Shown: positions 34,653-43,246 of the stretch, in pieces
Layout of the letters: each line of letters starts with the position of its first letter
Numbering within the stretch: the stretch's first letter is position 1
Source of the DNA: Blautia sp.
GTDB lineage: Bacteria > Bacillota > Clostridia > Lachnospirales > Lachnospiraceae
Assembly: GCA_022777285.1 (NCBI GenBank)
Contig: JALFGN010000007.1
Coordinates: 1 to 47,831 of the forward strand
Length of the DNA: 47,831 bases
Direction: 5' to 3'
Position numbers and translations under genes: made by a program
The notes under the pieces: generated by a model
The model's input: only the letters and a program-made list of their open reading frames with translations
What the model was told of the DNA's origin: nothing
Database searches by the model: none

Positions 34653-35327
34653 ATGGAAGCATACAAACAGGAATTTATTGAGTTTATGGTAGATTGTCAG
34701 GTACTGAAATTTGGAGATTTTGTTACAAAGAGTGGTCGTCAGACTCCGTTCTTTGTGAATACCGGTTTTTACAGAACAGGTGCACAGCTTAGAAAACTGG
34801 GTGAATATTATGCAAAAGCCATTGAAAATAAATTTGGCTTTGATTTTGACGTATTATTCGGACCGGCTTATAAAGGAATTCCTCTGACAGTGGCAGCTAC
34901 CATGGCAATCAGTGAATTCTATGGAAAAGATATTCGTTACTGCTCAAACAGAAAAGAAGTAAAAGATCATGGAGATAAAGGAATTCTCCTTGGAAGCCCG
35001 ATTCAGGATGGGGATAAAGTGGTAATTATTGAAGATGTAACTACAGCAGGAACCTCTATCAATGAAACTTTGCCAATTATTAAAGCACAGGGCGATGTTA
35101 CTCCAATCGGTCTGGTTGTGTCTGTAGACCGTATGGAAAGAGGACAGGGAGAAAAAAGTGCACTGAAAGAAATCGAGGAGAAATACGGACTGGCTACGAC
35201 TGCAATCGTAACGATGGAAGAAGTAGTAGCACATCTGTACAATAAAGAATATAAAGGAAAAGTTATTATTGATGACAAGATGAAAGCAGCCATTGATGCA
35301 TATTATGAGAAATATGGTGTAAAATAA
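34653..35327 (+). CDS. pyrE: Orotate phosphoribosyltransferase
   Basis: This 224-residue enzyme joins orotate to PRPP to give OMP, the step between PyrD and PyrF. The PRPP loop reads VVIIEDVTTAGTS, and FGPAYKGIPL is the conserved substrate loop. GGAGG precedes the ATG. It has its own promoter and lies 6 kb from the rest of the pyr operon, split off by the hydrogenase genes. A 50-residue membrane protein follows and may be co-transcribed. Confidence 0.96.
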   Translation: MEAYKQEFIEFMVDCQVLKFGDFVTKSGRQTPFFVNTGFYRTGAQLRKLGEYYAKAIENKFGFDFDVLFGPAYKGIPLTVAATMAISEFYGKDIRYCSNRKEVKDHGDKGILLGSPIQDGDKVVIIEDVTTAGTSINETLPIIKAQGDVTPIGLVVSVDRMERGQGEKSALKEIEEKYGLATTAIVTMEEVVAHLYNKEYKGKVIIDDKMKAAIDAYYEKYGVK

Positions 35328-35375
35328 AGTACCGCAGCCAAAACATGAGACAAGCGGAAGGAAGTGCAGAATTTT

Positions 35376-35528
35376 ATGAATGAAAAGATCTATAAAACCA
35401 TGTCAGGAGTAGGAACAAGTACACTGGCGCTTGGGATTGTTGTGCTGGTAACAGGAGTTGCCAGCGGTATTATGCTGATTATCAATGGGGCAAGACTGAT
35501 TAAGAAAAAGTATGAACTGACCATATAG
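35376..35528 (+). CDS. 50-residue single-pass membrane protein, unknown function
   Basis: A short open frame reads MNEKIYKTMSG, a hydrophobic stretch at about residues 14-37 (LALGIVVLVTGVASGIML), then a basic tail ending KKKYELTI. AGGAAG lies about 12 bases upstream, rather far for a ribosome site. It is 48 bases after pyrE and a strong terminator follows 23 bases after its stop, so it would be the last gene of the pyrE transcript. The clean membrane segment and positive-inside tail argue for a real gene. No family recognised. Confidence 0.6.
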   Translation: MNEKIYKTMSGVGTSTLALGIVVLVTGVASGIMLIINGARLIKKKYELTI

Positions 35529-35551
35529 ATTTTATGGATTTACGGGAAGCA

Positions 35552-35584
35552 AAAGAGGGCGTTTTGTAACGACCCTCTTTCTTC
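35552..35584 (+). terminator. Terminator after the 50-residue gene
   Basis: Stem AAAGAGGG/CCCTCTTT (35552-35559 with 35573-35580) extended inward by CGTT/AACG with one bulge, followed by CUUC. The U run is partly in the stem. Confidence 0.75.
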
Positions 35585-35602
35585 GGTACAGGAGTGTATG
35601 AG

Positions 35603-36076
35603 TTGAGCAGGAAAATAAAAGATAATGTGAAGAAAGCAGGAGCTGCGGTGTTTCTGCTTTATATGCTTGTATTGATTTATTTCCTGTTTTTTGCGGAGTC
35701 TTATGGAAGAATTCCTTATGAAAAAAGAGAATATCATTATAACCTGACTCCATTTCAGGAAATAAAACGTTTTTGGATCTACAGAAAACAGCTTGGACAT
35801 TTTGCAGTTGTTTCAAATCTCCTGGGCAATGTGGTTGGATTTATTCCATTTGGGTTTATGCTTCCCTGTATTTCTCGCCGGACCAGAGGCTTTCTTTTGA
35901 TTACTTTATCCGGTTTTAATCTGAGTCTGTGTGTGGAATGCATTCAGCTGGTGAGCAGAGTGGGCAGTTTTGATGTAGATGATATGATTTTGAATACACT
36001 GGGTACAGCAATCGGATATGTTGTTTTTGCTGTATTCCATTCTTATATAGATAAAAAAGCCAGGAGGAAGAAATAG
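35603..36076 (+). CDS. VanZ-like family membrane protein
   Basis: The TTG at 35603 is chosen because AGGAG at 35590-35594 is eight bases upstream; an in-frame GTG at 35594 would overlap that site. The 157-residue product has about four membrane segments and the VanZ hallmarks: NLTPFQEI, the NLLGNVVGFIPFGF segment, and a late VDDMILNTLGTAIGY. VanZ proteins lower teicoplanin binding in some enterococci, but most homologues have no known role. It starts a run of four closely packed genes through the aminopeptidase. Confidence 0.85.
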   Translation: MSRKIKDNVKKAGAAVFLLYMLVLIYFLFFAESYGRIPYEKREYHYNLTPFQEIKRFWIYRKQLGHFAVVSNLLGNVVGFIPFGFMLPCISRRTRGFLLITLSGFNLSLCVECIQLVSRVGSFDVDDMILNTLGTAIGYVVFAVFHSYIDKKARRKK

Positions 36077-36077
36077 A

Positions 36078-36398
36078 ATGGCAAGAAAGAGATATAAATA
36101 TTCTTTTACAAAGAAAAAACATACAAAAGATGGAATCATCTCCTCTATTTTGGCGCTTGCGTCTTTTCTTTTATTTGCGGGAGCCTGTATCTGTTCTATG
36201 GTTCTGAGAGGTAAGGGCGGCTTATATCTCGGAGCTATGGGAATACTTGCCATGGGACTTTCCATATATGGCTTTCTGTTGGGATTAAAAAGTTTTTCAG
36301 AAGAAAACAGAAATTTTCTTTATAGCAAAACAGGTTCGGTTGCCAATGGGATCCTTACAGTAATCTGGCTGACGATGTTTTTAATTGGAATTGGATGA
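36078..36398 (+). CDS. DUF6142-like small membrane protein
   Basis: This 106-residue protein has a basic N terminus (MARKRYKYSFTKKKHTKDG) and three hydrophobic segments (about residues 22-42, 49-68 and 87-105). The pattern KKHTKDGIIS, GKGGLYLGAMG, YGFLLGLKSFSEE and GSVANGI resembles a small-protein family (DUF6142) common in Lachnospiraceae. One base separates it from the VanZ-like gene, and AGGAGG lies in the end of that gene. Function unknown. Confidence 0.75.
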   Translation: MARKRYKYSFTKKKHTKDGIISSILALASFLLFAGACICSMVLRGKGGLYLGAMGILAMGLSIYGFLLGLKSFSEENRNFLYSKTGSVANGILTVIWLTMFLIGIG

Positions 36399-36405
36399 GG
36401 GAAAA

Positions 36406-36996
36406 ATGGAAGAACGACTGAAGAAACAGATGGAATTTATCCTGGAAGTGGATAAGATAAAATTTATCGGACGCCAGACTTATCTTTCAGATGGGGAAAG
36501 AAAGGAAAATGATGCAGAACATTCCTGGCATCTGGCGCTTATGACGGCTCTGCTGTCTGAACATGCCAATGAAAAGATTGATGTAAGAAAAACCATGTTG
36601 ATGGTCTTGGTTCATGATATTGTGGAGATTGATGCAGGAGATACGTATGCTTATGATGCGGCTGGAAATGCTACAAAGAGAGAACGGGAACTAAAAGCAG
36701 CGAAGCGGATTTTTCATCTGCTTCCGGAAGATCAGGCAGAAGAATTGTTTCAGCTATGGGAAGAATTTGAGGCCTGTGAAACACCTGAGGCAAAATTTGC
36801 ACATAGTATGGATAATATTCAGCCGATTATGCTCAATGATGCTACCGGCGGAAAAGCATGGAGAGAACACCAGGTGAAGAAATCTCAGGTGGAGAAACGC
36901 CAGGAATCGACAAGAGCCGGTTCCGAGACGATCATGGAAGTGGCAGAAGAAATTATAAGAAGAAATGTGGAAAACGGGAATTTGAAAAATGAGTAG
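36406..36996 (+). CDS. HD domain metal-dependent phosphohydrolase (YfbR/HDDC2-like)
   Basis: The ATG at 36406 follows GAGGG, giving 196 residues. Metal ligands of the HD fold are His39 in AEHSWHL, His70-Asp71 in VHDIVEIDAGD, and a later Asp in SMDNIQP. The family includes 5'-deoxynucleotidases such as YfbR and human HDDC2, so nucleotide dephosphorylation is the best guess, in keeping with nearby pyr and pur genes. Its end overlaps the aminopeptidase start by eight bases, showing coupling. Confidence 0.85.
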   Translation: MEERLKKQMEFILEVDKIKFIGRQTYLSDGERKENDAEHSWHLALMTALLSEHANEKIDVRKTMLMVLVHDIVEIDAGDTYAYDAAGNATKRERELKAAKRIFHLLPEDQAEELFQLWEEFEACETPEAKFAHSMDNIQPIMLNDATGGKAWREHQVKKSQVEKRQESTRAGSETIMEVAEEIIRRNVENGNLKNE

Positions 36997-39046
36997 AGAA
37001 GAATATTTGGAAGAGCGGTTCCTGCTTGTCAGTGAAAGAATTGGAGAAATCGGAAAGGAAACCGTATTGCCGGAAAATCTGAATGCGTATTTTCAGAAAA
37101 CAGCAGAGTTTCTTAATTACGTTCTGGAACTTCATAAAAAAATCAAGAATGGATGGTTAAAAAAGGCATCACTGGAAGCGTTGAGAGAGAATAATCAACA
37201 TCTTTATCAGGATATCTTGCCGGATGCCTATGAAACTTCCTTTGCAAATCCGGCCTGGGCAGTAAAAGTGCTGGGCAATGAATATGGGAAACTTTTGTCT
37301 TTTCTGGAGGCAGAAATCAGAGGCATGATTGTATTTGCATATGAAGACAGGATTTTTGACATGACAGTTGTGATGGAACTTTTTGTGCAGATTTATAATC
37401 TGCTGGAAGAACCGGACCGGTCTGCAGAAGAAATCAAAGAGGCTTTGTACTGGTATGTGAGTGACTATAGTGAAGAAATGGTAACCAGAAGAATCCGTGA
37501 AGCAGTAGATCCGGATATGAATTTTGCTGTGAAGATTATTTGTCAGGAAGACCTTTTTGATCTTCGTTATCTGTATCAATTTGGAGAATATATTACAGAA
37601 AATGAAGAAAAAATGGCGGCATATCTGAATGGACTTTCTCAAGAAGAAATAGATGCAATGGCACGTACCTTTACGGAAGGATATCGAATTGGTTTTCTTG
37701 TTGGAAGAAAAGATATTTCGAAAAAGAAAACAGTCAATATACGATTCCAGAATGGTTTTGAACGTATGGTAAAGGCCGCTGTCAAACAGTTTCAGGATAT
37801 GGGACTTGCGCCTGTTATCTACAGAAGTGCAGTACATGCAGTAAACAGAAAAGGACAGAACCGGATTGGATATTATGGAGCGATTCCAAACAGGCAATAC
37901 GATTATGATCATAGAGAAGATGCGGCTTTATTTCTGAATCAGGAATTTATCCAGAGAAAACTTCGTGTGATGCAGGTAGCTTATGAGCAGGTGAAAGAAC
38001 TTGCAAATGTTCATGGAGGACCCGCAGTGATCGAGACATTTGGAGAACGTTCTTTTTCTCCACTGAATAAGAAAGAAGCTTTTTCCCTGAACGGATATCA
38101 GCAGAAGCTTCAGGTGTCTTATAATAATGAGGCAGGACAGATCGTAAACCGTTATATTAAGGGGGAAGAACGCAGTTTTACGATTATTGCGTATCCGGTA
38201 TGTGAAATCGGAGAGCAGTTTGAAGCCATCTTCCGGGATACGGTACGTCTGAATAATCTGGATTATCATCAATATCAGGAAATTCAGCAGATCATCATTC
38301 AGGCTCTGGATGAAGGTGAAAGTGTAACAATCAAAGGACAAGATAAAAACCGCACCGATCTGACGGTTGCTTTGCACAGACTGGAGAATCCAAAAAAACA
38401 GACAAATTTTGAAAACTGTGTGGCAGATGTGAATATTCCGGTGGGGGAAGTGTTTACCAGTCCAAGGCTTACGGGAACCAATGGAGTCCTGCATGTGACC
38501 GGAGTATATCTGAATGGGCTGTACTATAAAGACTTGGAACTGACGTTTGAAAATGGAAAAATAAAAGAATATAGCTGCAGGAATTTTGAATCTTTGGAAG
38601 AAAACAGAAAGTATATAGAAGAGAATATTCTGTTTCATCATGCGTCTCTTCCCATAGGAGAATTTGCTATCGGTACGAATACGACTGCTTATGTGATGGG
38701 AAAAAAATATAAGATAGAAGCAATTCTTCCCATCCTGATCGCAGAAAAGACAGGTCCACATTTTGCAGTCGGAGATACCTGCTATAGCTGGGCAGAAGAG
38801 ACACCTGTGTATAATCCGGACGGAAAGGAAATTATTGCAAGAGATAACGAAATTTCAATTCTCAGAAAAGAAGATCCGGGGAAAGCCTATTTCGGATGCC
38901 ATACAGATATCACAATTCCGTATGAGGAAATTGCACTTATTGAGGCAGTAAGGCCGGACGGAAGAGGAATTCCGATTATTGAAAATGGAAGATTTGTACT
39001 CCCTGGAACAGAAGAACTTAATAAGGTTCTGGATGAAACGGGTTGA
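36989..39046 (+). CDS. M29-type aminopeptidase with long N-terminal extension
   Basis: This 685-residue protein ends in an M29 (AmpS/AmpT) metallo-aminopeptidase domain. Candidate metal ligands are Glu487 (VGEVFTSP), Glu558 (LPIGEFAIG), His591 (GPHFAVGDTCY), His638 and Asp640 (CHTDI). The spacing resembles Thermus AmpT but is a little longer. The first roughly 300 residues have no counterpart in ordinary M29 enzymes (about 400 residues) and are mostly acidic helices. No signal peptide, so it is cytoplasmic. The ATG overlaps the upstream HD gene. The domain call is firm; the role of the extension is unknown. Confidence 0.85.
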   Translation: MSREEYLEERFLLVSERIGEIGKETVLPENLNAYFQKTAEFLNYVLELHKKIKNGWLKKASLEALRENNQHLYQDILPDAYETSFANPAWAVKVLGNEYGKLLSFLEAEIRGMIVFAYEDRIFDMTVVMELFVQIYNLLEEPDRSAEEIKEALYWYVSDYSEEMVTRRIREAVDPDMNFAVKIICQEDLFDLRYLYQFGEYITENEEKMAAYLNGLSQEEIDAMARTFTEGYRIGFLVGRKDISKKKTVNIRFQNGFERMVKAAVKQFQDMGLAPVIYRSAVHAVNRKGQNRIGYYGAIPNRQYDYDHREDAALFLNQEFIQRKLRVMQVAYEQVKELANVHGGPAVIETFGERSFSPLNKKEAFSLNGYQQKLQVSYNNEAGQIVNRYIKGEERSFTIIAYPVCEIGEQFEAIFRDTVRLNNLDYHQYQEIQQIIIQALDEGESVTIKGQDKNRTDLTVALHRLENPKKQTNFENCVADVNIPVGEVFTSPRLTGTNGVLHVTGVYLNGLYYKDLELTFENGKIKEYSCRNFESLEENRKYIEENILFHHASLPIGEFAIGTNTTAYVMGKKYKIEAILPILIAEKTGPHFAVGDTCYSWAEETPVYNPDGKEIIARDNEISILRKEDPGKAYFGCHTDITIPYEEIALIEAVRPDGRGIPIIENGRFVLPGTEELNKVLDETG

Positions 39047-39071
39047 CAAGTTTTGGAACTCTATGTAAAAT
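39043..39071 (+). promoter_or_regulatory. Strong promoter of the purE-M-N-D operon
   Basis: Perfect TTGACA (39043-39048), 17-base spacer, TAAAAT (39066-39071). The -35 box overlaps the stop codon of the aminopeptidase gene. The leader of about 35 bases is too short for a purine riboswitch. Confidence 0.8.
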
Positions 39072-39112
39072 TGTGCTGTAAGAAATTGAAAAATTAAGAA
39101 GGAGATAAGAGC

Positions 39113-39619
39113 ATGGCAAAAGTAGGAATTGTTATGGGTAGCGACTCAGACATGCCTGTTATGAGCAAAGCGGCAGACATGTTGGAGAAGTTTGGAATTG
39201 AGTATGAAATGACCATTATTTCTGCTCACAGAGAACCGGATGTATTTTTTGAATATGCAAAGACAGCAGAAGAGAAAGGGTTTAAAGTAATCATTGCCGG
39301 TGCCGGTATGGCAGCTCATCTTCCGGGAATGTGTGCGGCAATTTTCCCTATGCCGGTGATTGGTATTCCCATGCATACCACTTCTTTAGGCGGAAGAGAT
39401 TCTCTTTATTCTATCGTACAGATGCCTTCTGGAATTCCGGTGGCTACAGTTGCGATTAATGGAGGCGCGAATGCGGGAATTCTGGCAGCTAAGATTCTTG
39501 CAACTTCAGATCCTGAACTGCTTCAGAAACTGAAAGATTACAAAGAAGAGCTGAAAGATCAGGTTGTTGCAAAAGACGCAAAGCTTCAGGAAACAGGATA
39601 TAAAAATTATACAAAATAA
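39113..39619 (+). CDS. purE: N5-carboxyaminoimidazole ribonucleotide mutase (PurE class I)
   Basis: This 168-residue enzyme moves the carboxyl group of N5-CAIR to give CAIR in purine synthesis. GSDSDMPVM (9-17) and SAHREP (catalytic His39) are family signatures. AAGGAG precedes the ATG. It is first in purE-purM-purN-purD, driven by the perfect -35 promoter just upstream. The class I form normally needs PurK, which is not in the window. Confidence 0.95.
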   Translation: MAKVGIVMGSDSDMPVMSKAADMLEKFGIEYEMTIISAHREPDVFFEYAKTAEEKGFKVIIAGAGMAAHLPGMCAAIFPMPVIGIPMHTTSLGGRDSLYSIVQMPSGIPVATVAINGGANAGILAAKILATSDPELLQKLKDYKEELKDQVVAKDAKLQETGYKNYTK

Positions 39620-39649
39620 TATAATAAAAACACATTTTGGAGGATAAAA

Positions 39650-40675
39650 ATGGATTACAAGAATGCCGGTGTAGATATCGAAGCAGGTTACAAATCAGTA
39701 GAATTAATGAAAGAACATATTAAGAAAACCATGAGACCGGAAGTACTGACAAATATTGGTGGATTTTCCGGTGCTTTTTCCATGGAAGCATTTAAAAACA
39801 TGGAAAAACCAACTCTGGTATCCGGAACAGACGGTGTAGGAACAAAACTGAAACTTGCATTTATTATGGACAAACACGATACAGTAGGGATTGACTGCGT
39901 GGCTATGTGCGTGAATGATATTGCATGTGCAGGCGGCGAGCCTTTGTTCTTCCTGGATTACATTGCATGCGGAAAAAACTATCCGGAAAAAATTGCTGAA
40001 ATCGTAAAAGGCGTTGCAACCGGATGTGAAATGTCAAACGCTGCTCTGATCGGTGGTGAAACAGCAGAAATGCCAGGATTTTATCCGGAAGACGAATACG
40101 ATCTTGCCGGATTTGCAGTAGGTATCGTAGATGAAAAAGATCTGATCACAGGAAAAGAATTAAAAGCAGGAGATGTTCTGGTAGGTATGGCTTCTTCCGG
40201 TGTTCACAGCAATGGTTTTTCACTGGTAAGAAAAGTATTTGAAATGACAAAAGAATCTCTGGATACTTATTATGAGGAACTTGGAAAAACACTGGGCGAA
40301 GCACTGATCGCTCCTACCAAGATTTACGTGAAGGCATTAAGAAGCGTAAAAGAAGCAGGTGTGCGTGTAAAAGCCTGCAGCCATATCACAGGTGGCGGAT
40401 TCTATGAAAACGTACCTAGAATGTTAAAAGACGGTGTATGTGCAGTCATTGAAAAAGACAGCTATCCGATTCCTCCAATCTTTACTTTAATGGCAAAGAC
40501 AGGAAACATTGATGAAAAAATGATGTATAACACTTATAATATGGGCATTGGTATGATTATGGCTGTAGATGCTGCAGACGTAGAAAAAACAATGGAAGCA
40601 GTAAAAGCAGCAGGCGAGACTCCATATATAATCGGACGTATCGAAGACGGAGAAAAAGGCGTTAAATTAGTATAA
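39650..40675 (+). CDS. purM: Phosphoribosylformylglycinamidine cyclo-ligase
   Basis: This 341-residue ATP-dependent enzyme closes the imidazole ring to AIR. The [10 protein letters not shown] motif (59-68), the following [17 protein letters not shown], and the [11 protein letters not shown] segment are typical of PurM. TTGGAGG precedes the ATG. It is followed by a large hairpin before purN, which may change relative expression. Confidence 0.96.
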   Translation: MDYKNAGVDIEAGYKSVELMKEHIKKTMRPEVLTNIGGFSGAFSMEAFKNMEKPTLVSGTDGVGTKLKLAFIMDKHDTVGIDCVAMCVNDIACAGGEPLFFLDYIACGKNYPEKIAEIVKGVATGCEMSNAALIGGETAEMPGFYPEDEYDLAGFAVGIVDEKDLITGKELKAGDVLVGMASSGVHSNGFSLVRKVFEMTKESLDTYYEELGKTLGEALIAPTKIYVKALRSVKEAGVRVKACSHITGGGFYENVPRMLKDGVCAVIEKDSYPIPPIFTLMAKTGNIDEKMMYNTYNMGIGMIMAVDAADVEKTMEAVKAAGETPYIIGRIEDGEKGVKLV

Positions 40676-40689
40676 AAAAGAGGAAGGCA

Positions 40690-40745
40690 GGGTTGCAGCG
40701 GTAATACATAGGAAGCAATATGTTTTTTACTGCGGCAGCCCTTTT
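40690..40745 (+). terminator. Long hairpin with short U run between purM and purN
   Basis: A 15-bp stem with one mismatch and G-U pairs (40690-40704 with 40727-40741), inner helix ACATA/TATGT, then UUUU. It lies 23 bases before the purN start and looks like an internal partial terminator. Confidence 0.55.
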
Positions 40746-40767
40746 GCTGTTTAGAAAGGCTGATAAA

Positions 40768-41394
40768 ATGATGAAAATGGCAGTGCTGGTATCCGGAGGA
40801 GGAACAAACCTTCAGGCGATTATGGATGCCATTGATAGTGGAACGATTACAAATGCGGAAATTTCTGTGGTAATCAGTAATAATGCAAATGCGTATGCCC
40901 TGGAAAGAGCCAAAATGCATGGAATCGAAGCAAAATGTGTATCACCAAAAGCTTATGAGACAAGAGAAAAATTCAATGAAGCACTTTTGCAGACAATTCA
41001 GTCCTATGGCGTGGATCTGGTGGTTCTGGCCGGATGTCTCGTAGTGATTCCGGAAATTATGGTAAAGGCATATCCGAATAAGATTATTAATATTCATCCG
41101 GCATTGATTCCTTCTTTTTGCGGAACGGGCTATTATGGATTGAAGGTTCATGAAGGAGTTCTTGCAAGAGGTGTCAAAGTGACAGGTGCGACCGTGCATT
41201 TTGTAGATGAAGGGACGGATACTGGTCCGATCATTCTTCAGAAGGCAGTAGAAGTAAAACAGGGAGACACACCGGAGATTCTTCAGAGAAGAGTAATGGA
41301 AGAGGCAGAATGGAAGATTATGCCAAAAGCGATTGATCTGATTGCCAATGATAAAATTGAAATCGTAAATGGACTTGTAAAAATCAAAGAATAA
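40768..41394 (+). CDS. purN: Phosphoribosylglycinamide formyltransferase
   Basis: The ATG at 40768 follows AGAAAGG, giving 208 residues; the in-frame extension to 40720 would run through the hairpin. The enzyme formylates GAR with 10-formyl-tetrahydrofolate. Catalytic Asn108 and His110 lie in NIHPAL and Asp151 in GTDTGPI, matching Asn106, His108 and Asp144 of E. coli. SGGGTNLQ near the N terminus binds phosphate. It works between PurD and PurL in the pathway. Confidence 0.95.
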   Translation: MMKMAVLVSGGGTNLQAIMDAIDSGTITNAEISVVISNNANAYALERAKMHGIEAKCVSPKAYETREKFNEALLQTIQSYGVDLVVLAGCLVVIPEIMVKAYPNKIINIHPALIPSFCGTGYYGLKVHEGVLARGVKVTGATVHFVDEGTDTGPIILQKAVEVKQGDTPEILQRRVMEEAEWKIMPKAIDLIANDKIEIVNGLVKIKE

Positions 41395-41425
41395 CACAAA
41401 TGGTATTGCGAAAGGAGTAACACTC

Positions 41426-42700
41426 ATGAAAGTACTGATTATCGGAAGCGGCGGAAGAGAACATGCAATTGCATGGAAAGTGGCACAGAGCCCGAAAGTA
41501 GATAAAATTTATTGTGCACCGGGAAATGCCGGAATTGCAGAATATGCAGAATGTGTAGCAATTGGCGCTATGGAATTTGAGAAACTGGCTGCATTTGCAA
41601 AAGAAAATCAGGTGGATCTTACGGTTGTAGGTATGGACGATCCTCTGGTAGGCGGTGTGGTAGATGTATTTGAAAAAGAAGGTTTGCGTGTATTTGGACC
41701 AAGAAAGAATGCGGCAATTCTGGAAGGATCCAAAGCATTCTCAAAAGATCTGATGAAGAAATATCATATTCCGACTGCTGCTTACGAAAATTTTGAAGAT
41801 TCCGAAGCTGCGCTTACATATCTGAGAGAAAAAGCAGAGTTCCCAATTGTTTTAAAAGCAGATGGACTGGCACTTGGAAAAGGTGTTTTGATCTGTAATA
41901 CACTGGAGGAAGCAGAAGAAGGCGTAAAAACGATCATGCTTGATAAGAAATTCGGTTCTGCAGGAAATACACTGGTTATAGAAGAATTTATGACAGGAAG
42001 AGAAGTATCTGTACTTTCTTTTGTGGATGGAAAAACCATTAAGACTATGACCTCTGCGCAGGATCACAAACGTGCAAAAGACGGAGATCAGGGACTGAAT
42101 ACGGGAGGTATGGGAACTTTCTCACCAAGTCCGTTCTATACAAAAGAAGTAGATGATTTCTGTGAGAAATATATTTATCAGGCAACAGTAGATGCAATGG
42201 CATCAGAAGGAAGAGAGTTCAAAGGAATCATCTTCTTTGGATTGATGCTGACAGAAAAAGGACCAAAAGTATTGGAATACAATGCACGTTTTGGAGATCC
42301 GGAGGCACAGGTTGTAATTCCAAGACTGAAAAATGATATTGTGGAAGTATTTGAAGCATGTGTAGATGGAAAACTGAATGAGATCGACCTGCAGTTCGAA
42401 GACAATGCTGCTGTATGTGTAGTTCTGGCTTCTGATGGTTATCCGGTTTCTTATGAAAAAGGATTCCCGATCGAAGGTCTGGAGACGTTTAAAGAAAAAG
42501 ACGGATATTATGTATTCCACGCAGGAACTGCTTTGAAAGACGGCAAAATCGTCACAAACGGAGGACGTGTGCTTGGTGTTACTGCAAAAGGGAAAGATCT
42601 GAAAGAAGCACGTGCAAATGCTTATGAAGCTACAAAATGGATTTCTTTTGAAAATAAATACATGAGAAATGACATCGGAAAGGCAATTGACGAAGCGTAA
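41426..42700 (+). CDS. purD: Phosphoribosylamine-glycine ligase
   Basis: This 424-residue ATP-grasp enzyme joins phosphoribosylamine and glycine to GAR. Family features include MKVLIIGSGGREHAIAWK at the N terminus, the ADGLALGKGV ATP loop, GLNTGGMGTFSPSP and EYNARFGDPE. AAAGGAG lies before the ATG. It is the last gene of the pur operon, with a terminator after it. purF, purL, purC, purB and purH are elsewhere. Confidence 0.96.
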   Translation: MKVLIIGSGGREHAIAWKVAQSPKVDKIYCAPGNAGIAEYAECVAIGAMEFEKLAAFAKENQVDLTVVGMDDPLVGGVVDVFEKEGLRVFGPRKNAAILEGSKAFSKDLMKKYHIPTAAYENFEDSEAALTYLREKAEFPIVLKADGLALGKGVLICNTLEEAEEGVKTIMLDKKFGSAGNTLVIEEFMTGREVSVLSFVDGKTIKTMTSAQDHKRAKDGDQGLNTGGMGTFSPSPFYTKEVDDFCEKYIYQATVDAMASEGREFKGIIFFGLMLTEKGPKVLEYNARFGDPEAQVVIPRLKNDIVEVFEACVDGKLNEIDLQFEDNAAVCVVLASDGYPVSYEKGFPIEGLETFKEKDGYYVFHAGTALKDGKIVTNGGRVLGVTAKGKDLKEARANAYEATKWISFENKYMRNDIGKAIDEA

Positions 42701-42727
42701 TTGTTTTTTCGTATCATAATACGATGG

Positions 42728-42765
42728 ATGGCAGCAGATTAGTTTCGTATCTGCTGCCATTTTCT
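42728..42765 (+). terminator. Terminator of the pur operon
   Basis: A 12-bp perfect stem ATGGCAGCAGAT/ATCTGCTGCCAT (42728-42739 with 42749-42760), then TTTCT. A smaller hairpin CGTAT/ATACG lies just upstream (42710-42723). Confidence 0.85.
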
Positions 42766-42770
42766 ATCCA

Positions 42771-42799
42771 TTGACCGAAAGTGCTGTTTATGCTATCCT
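42771..42799 (+). promoter_or_regulatory. Promoter of the GntR-clpC unit
   Basis: TTGACC (42771-42776), 17-base spacer, TATCCT (42794-42799) with an extended TGC. Begins right after the pur terminator. Confidence 0.7.
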
Positions 42800-42839
42800 G
42801 TATATAACAGAAAAAGCAAAAGAGAAAGCAGGTGAAATG

Positions 42840-43208
42840 ATGCTGATCGAAATTGATTTCAACAGCGATGAGGCGATTTATGTACAGCTCTGTAATCAGA
42901 TCATTATGGGAATTGCAACATCTCAGCTTCAGGAAGGAGAAAATCTTCCCTCTGTGCGCCAGCTTGCAGATACAATAGGAATTAATATGCATACAGTAAA
43001 TAAGGCCTATACGGTTCTTCGGCAGGAAGGGTTCGTTAGCATAGACAGAAGGAGAGGAGCTGTCATTGCGGTTGATGTAGATAAAGCGAGAGCATTGCGT
43101 GAAATGAAGGAAAATCTTCTGGTTCTGTTGGCAAAAGGAAGCTGCAGAAATATCACAAGAGAAGAAGTACATGCATTGATTGATGAGATATATGAAGAGT
43201 ATGAATAA
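42840..43208 (+). CDS. Short GntR family regulator (YtrA type)
   Basis: This 122-residue repressor-type protein has a winged helix at about residues 10-75, with the recognition helix region LPSVRQLADTIGINMHTVNKAY and wing EGFVSIDRRRGAVI. The rest is a short helical dimerisation tail, with no effector domain, as in the YtrA subfamily. That subfamily usually controls nearby transport or stress genes. The ATG at 42840 is better spaced to AGGTG than the ATG at 42837. It precedes clpC by 38 bases and probably shares its transcript, so it may control its own operon. Confidence 0.88.
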   Translation: MLIEIDFNSDEAIYVQLCNQIIMGIATSQLQEGENLPSVRQLADTIGINMHTVNKAYTVLRQEGFVSIDRRRGAVIAVDVDKARALREMKENLLVLLAKGSCRNITREEVHALIDEIYEEYE

Positions 43209-43246
43209 AAAGAGAAACAGGTAAGAACAGGAGACTTGAGCATTTG

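Noticed and set aside
39072-39112. Purine riboswitch before purE
   Set aside because: The leader is too short and lacks the three-way junction.
43209-43246. CIRCE or CtsR operator near clpC
   Set aside because: Neither TTAGCACTC-N9-GAGTGCTAA nor tandem GGTCAAA-like repeats were found here or before clpP.
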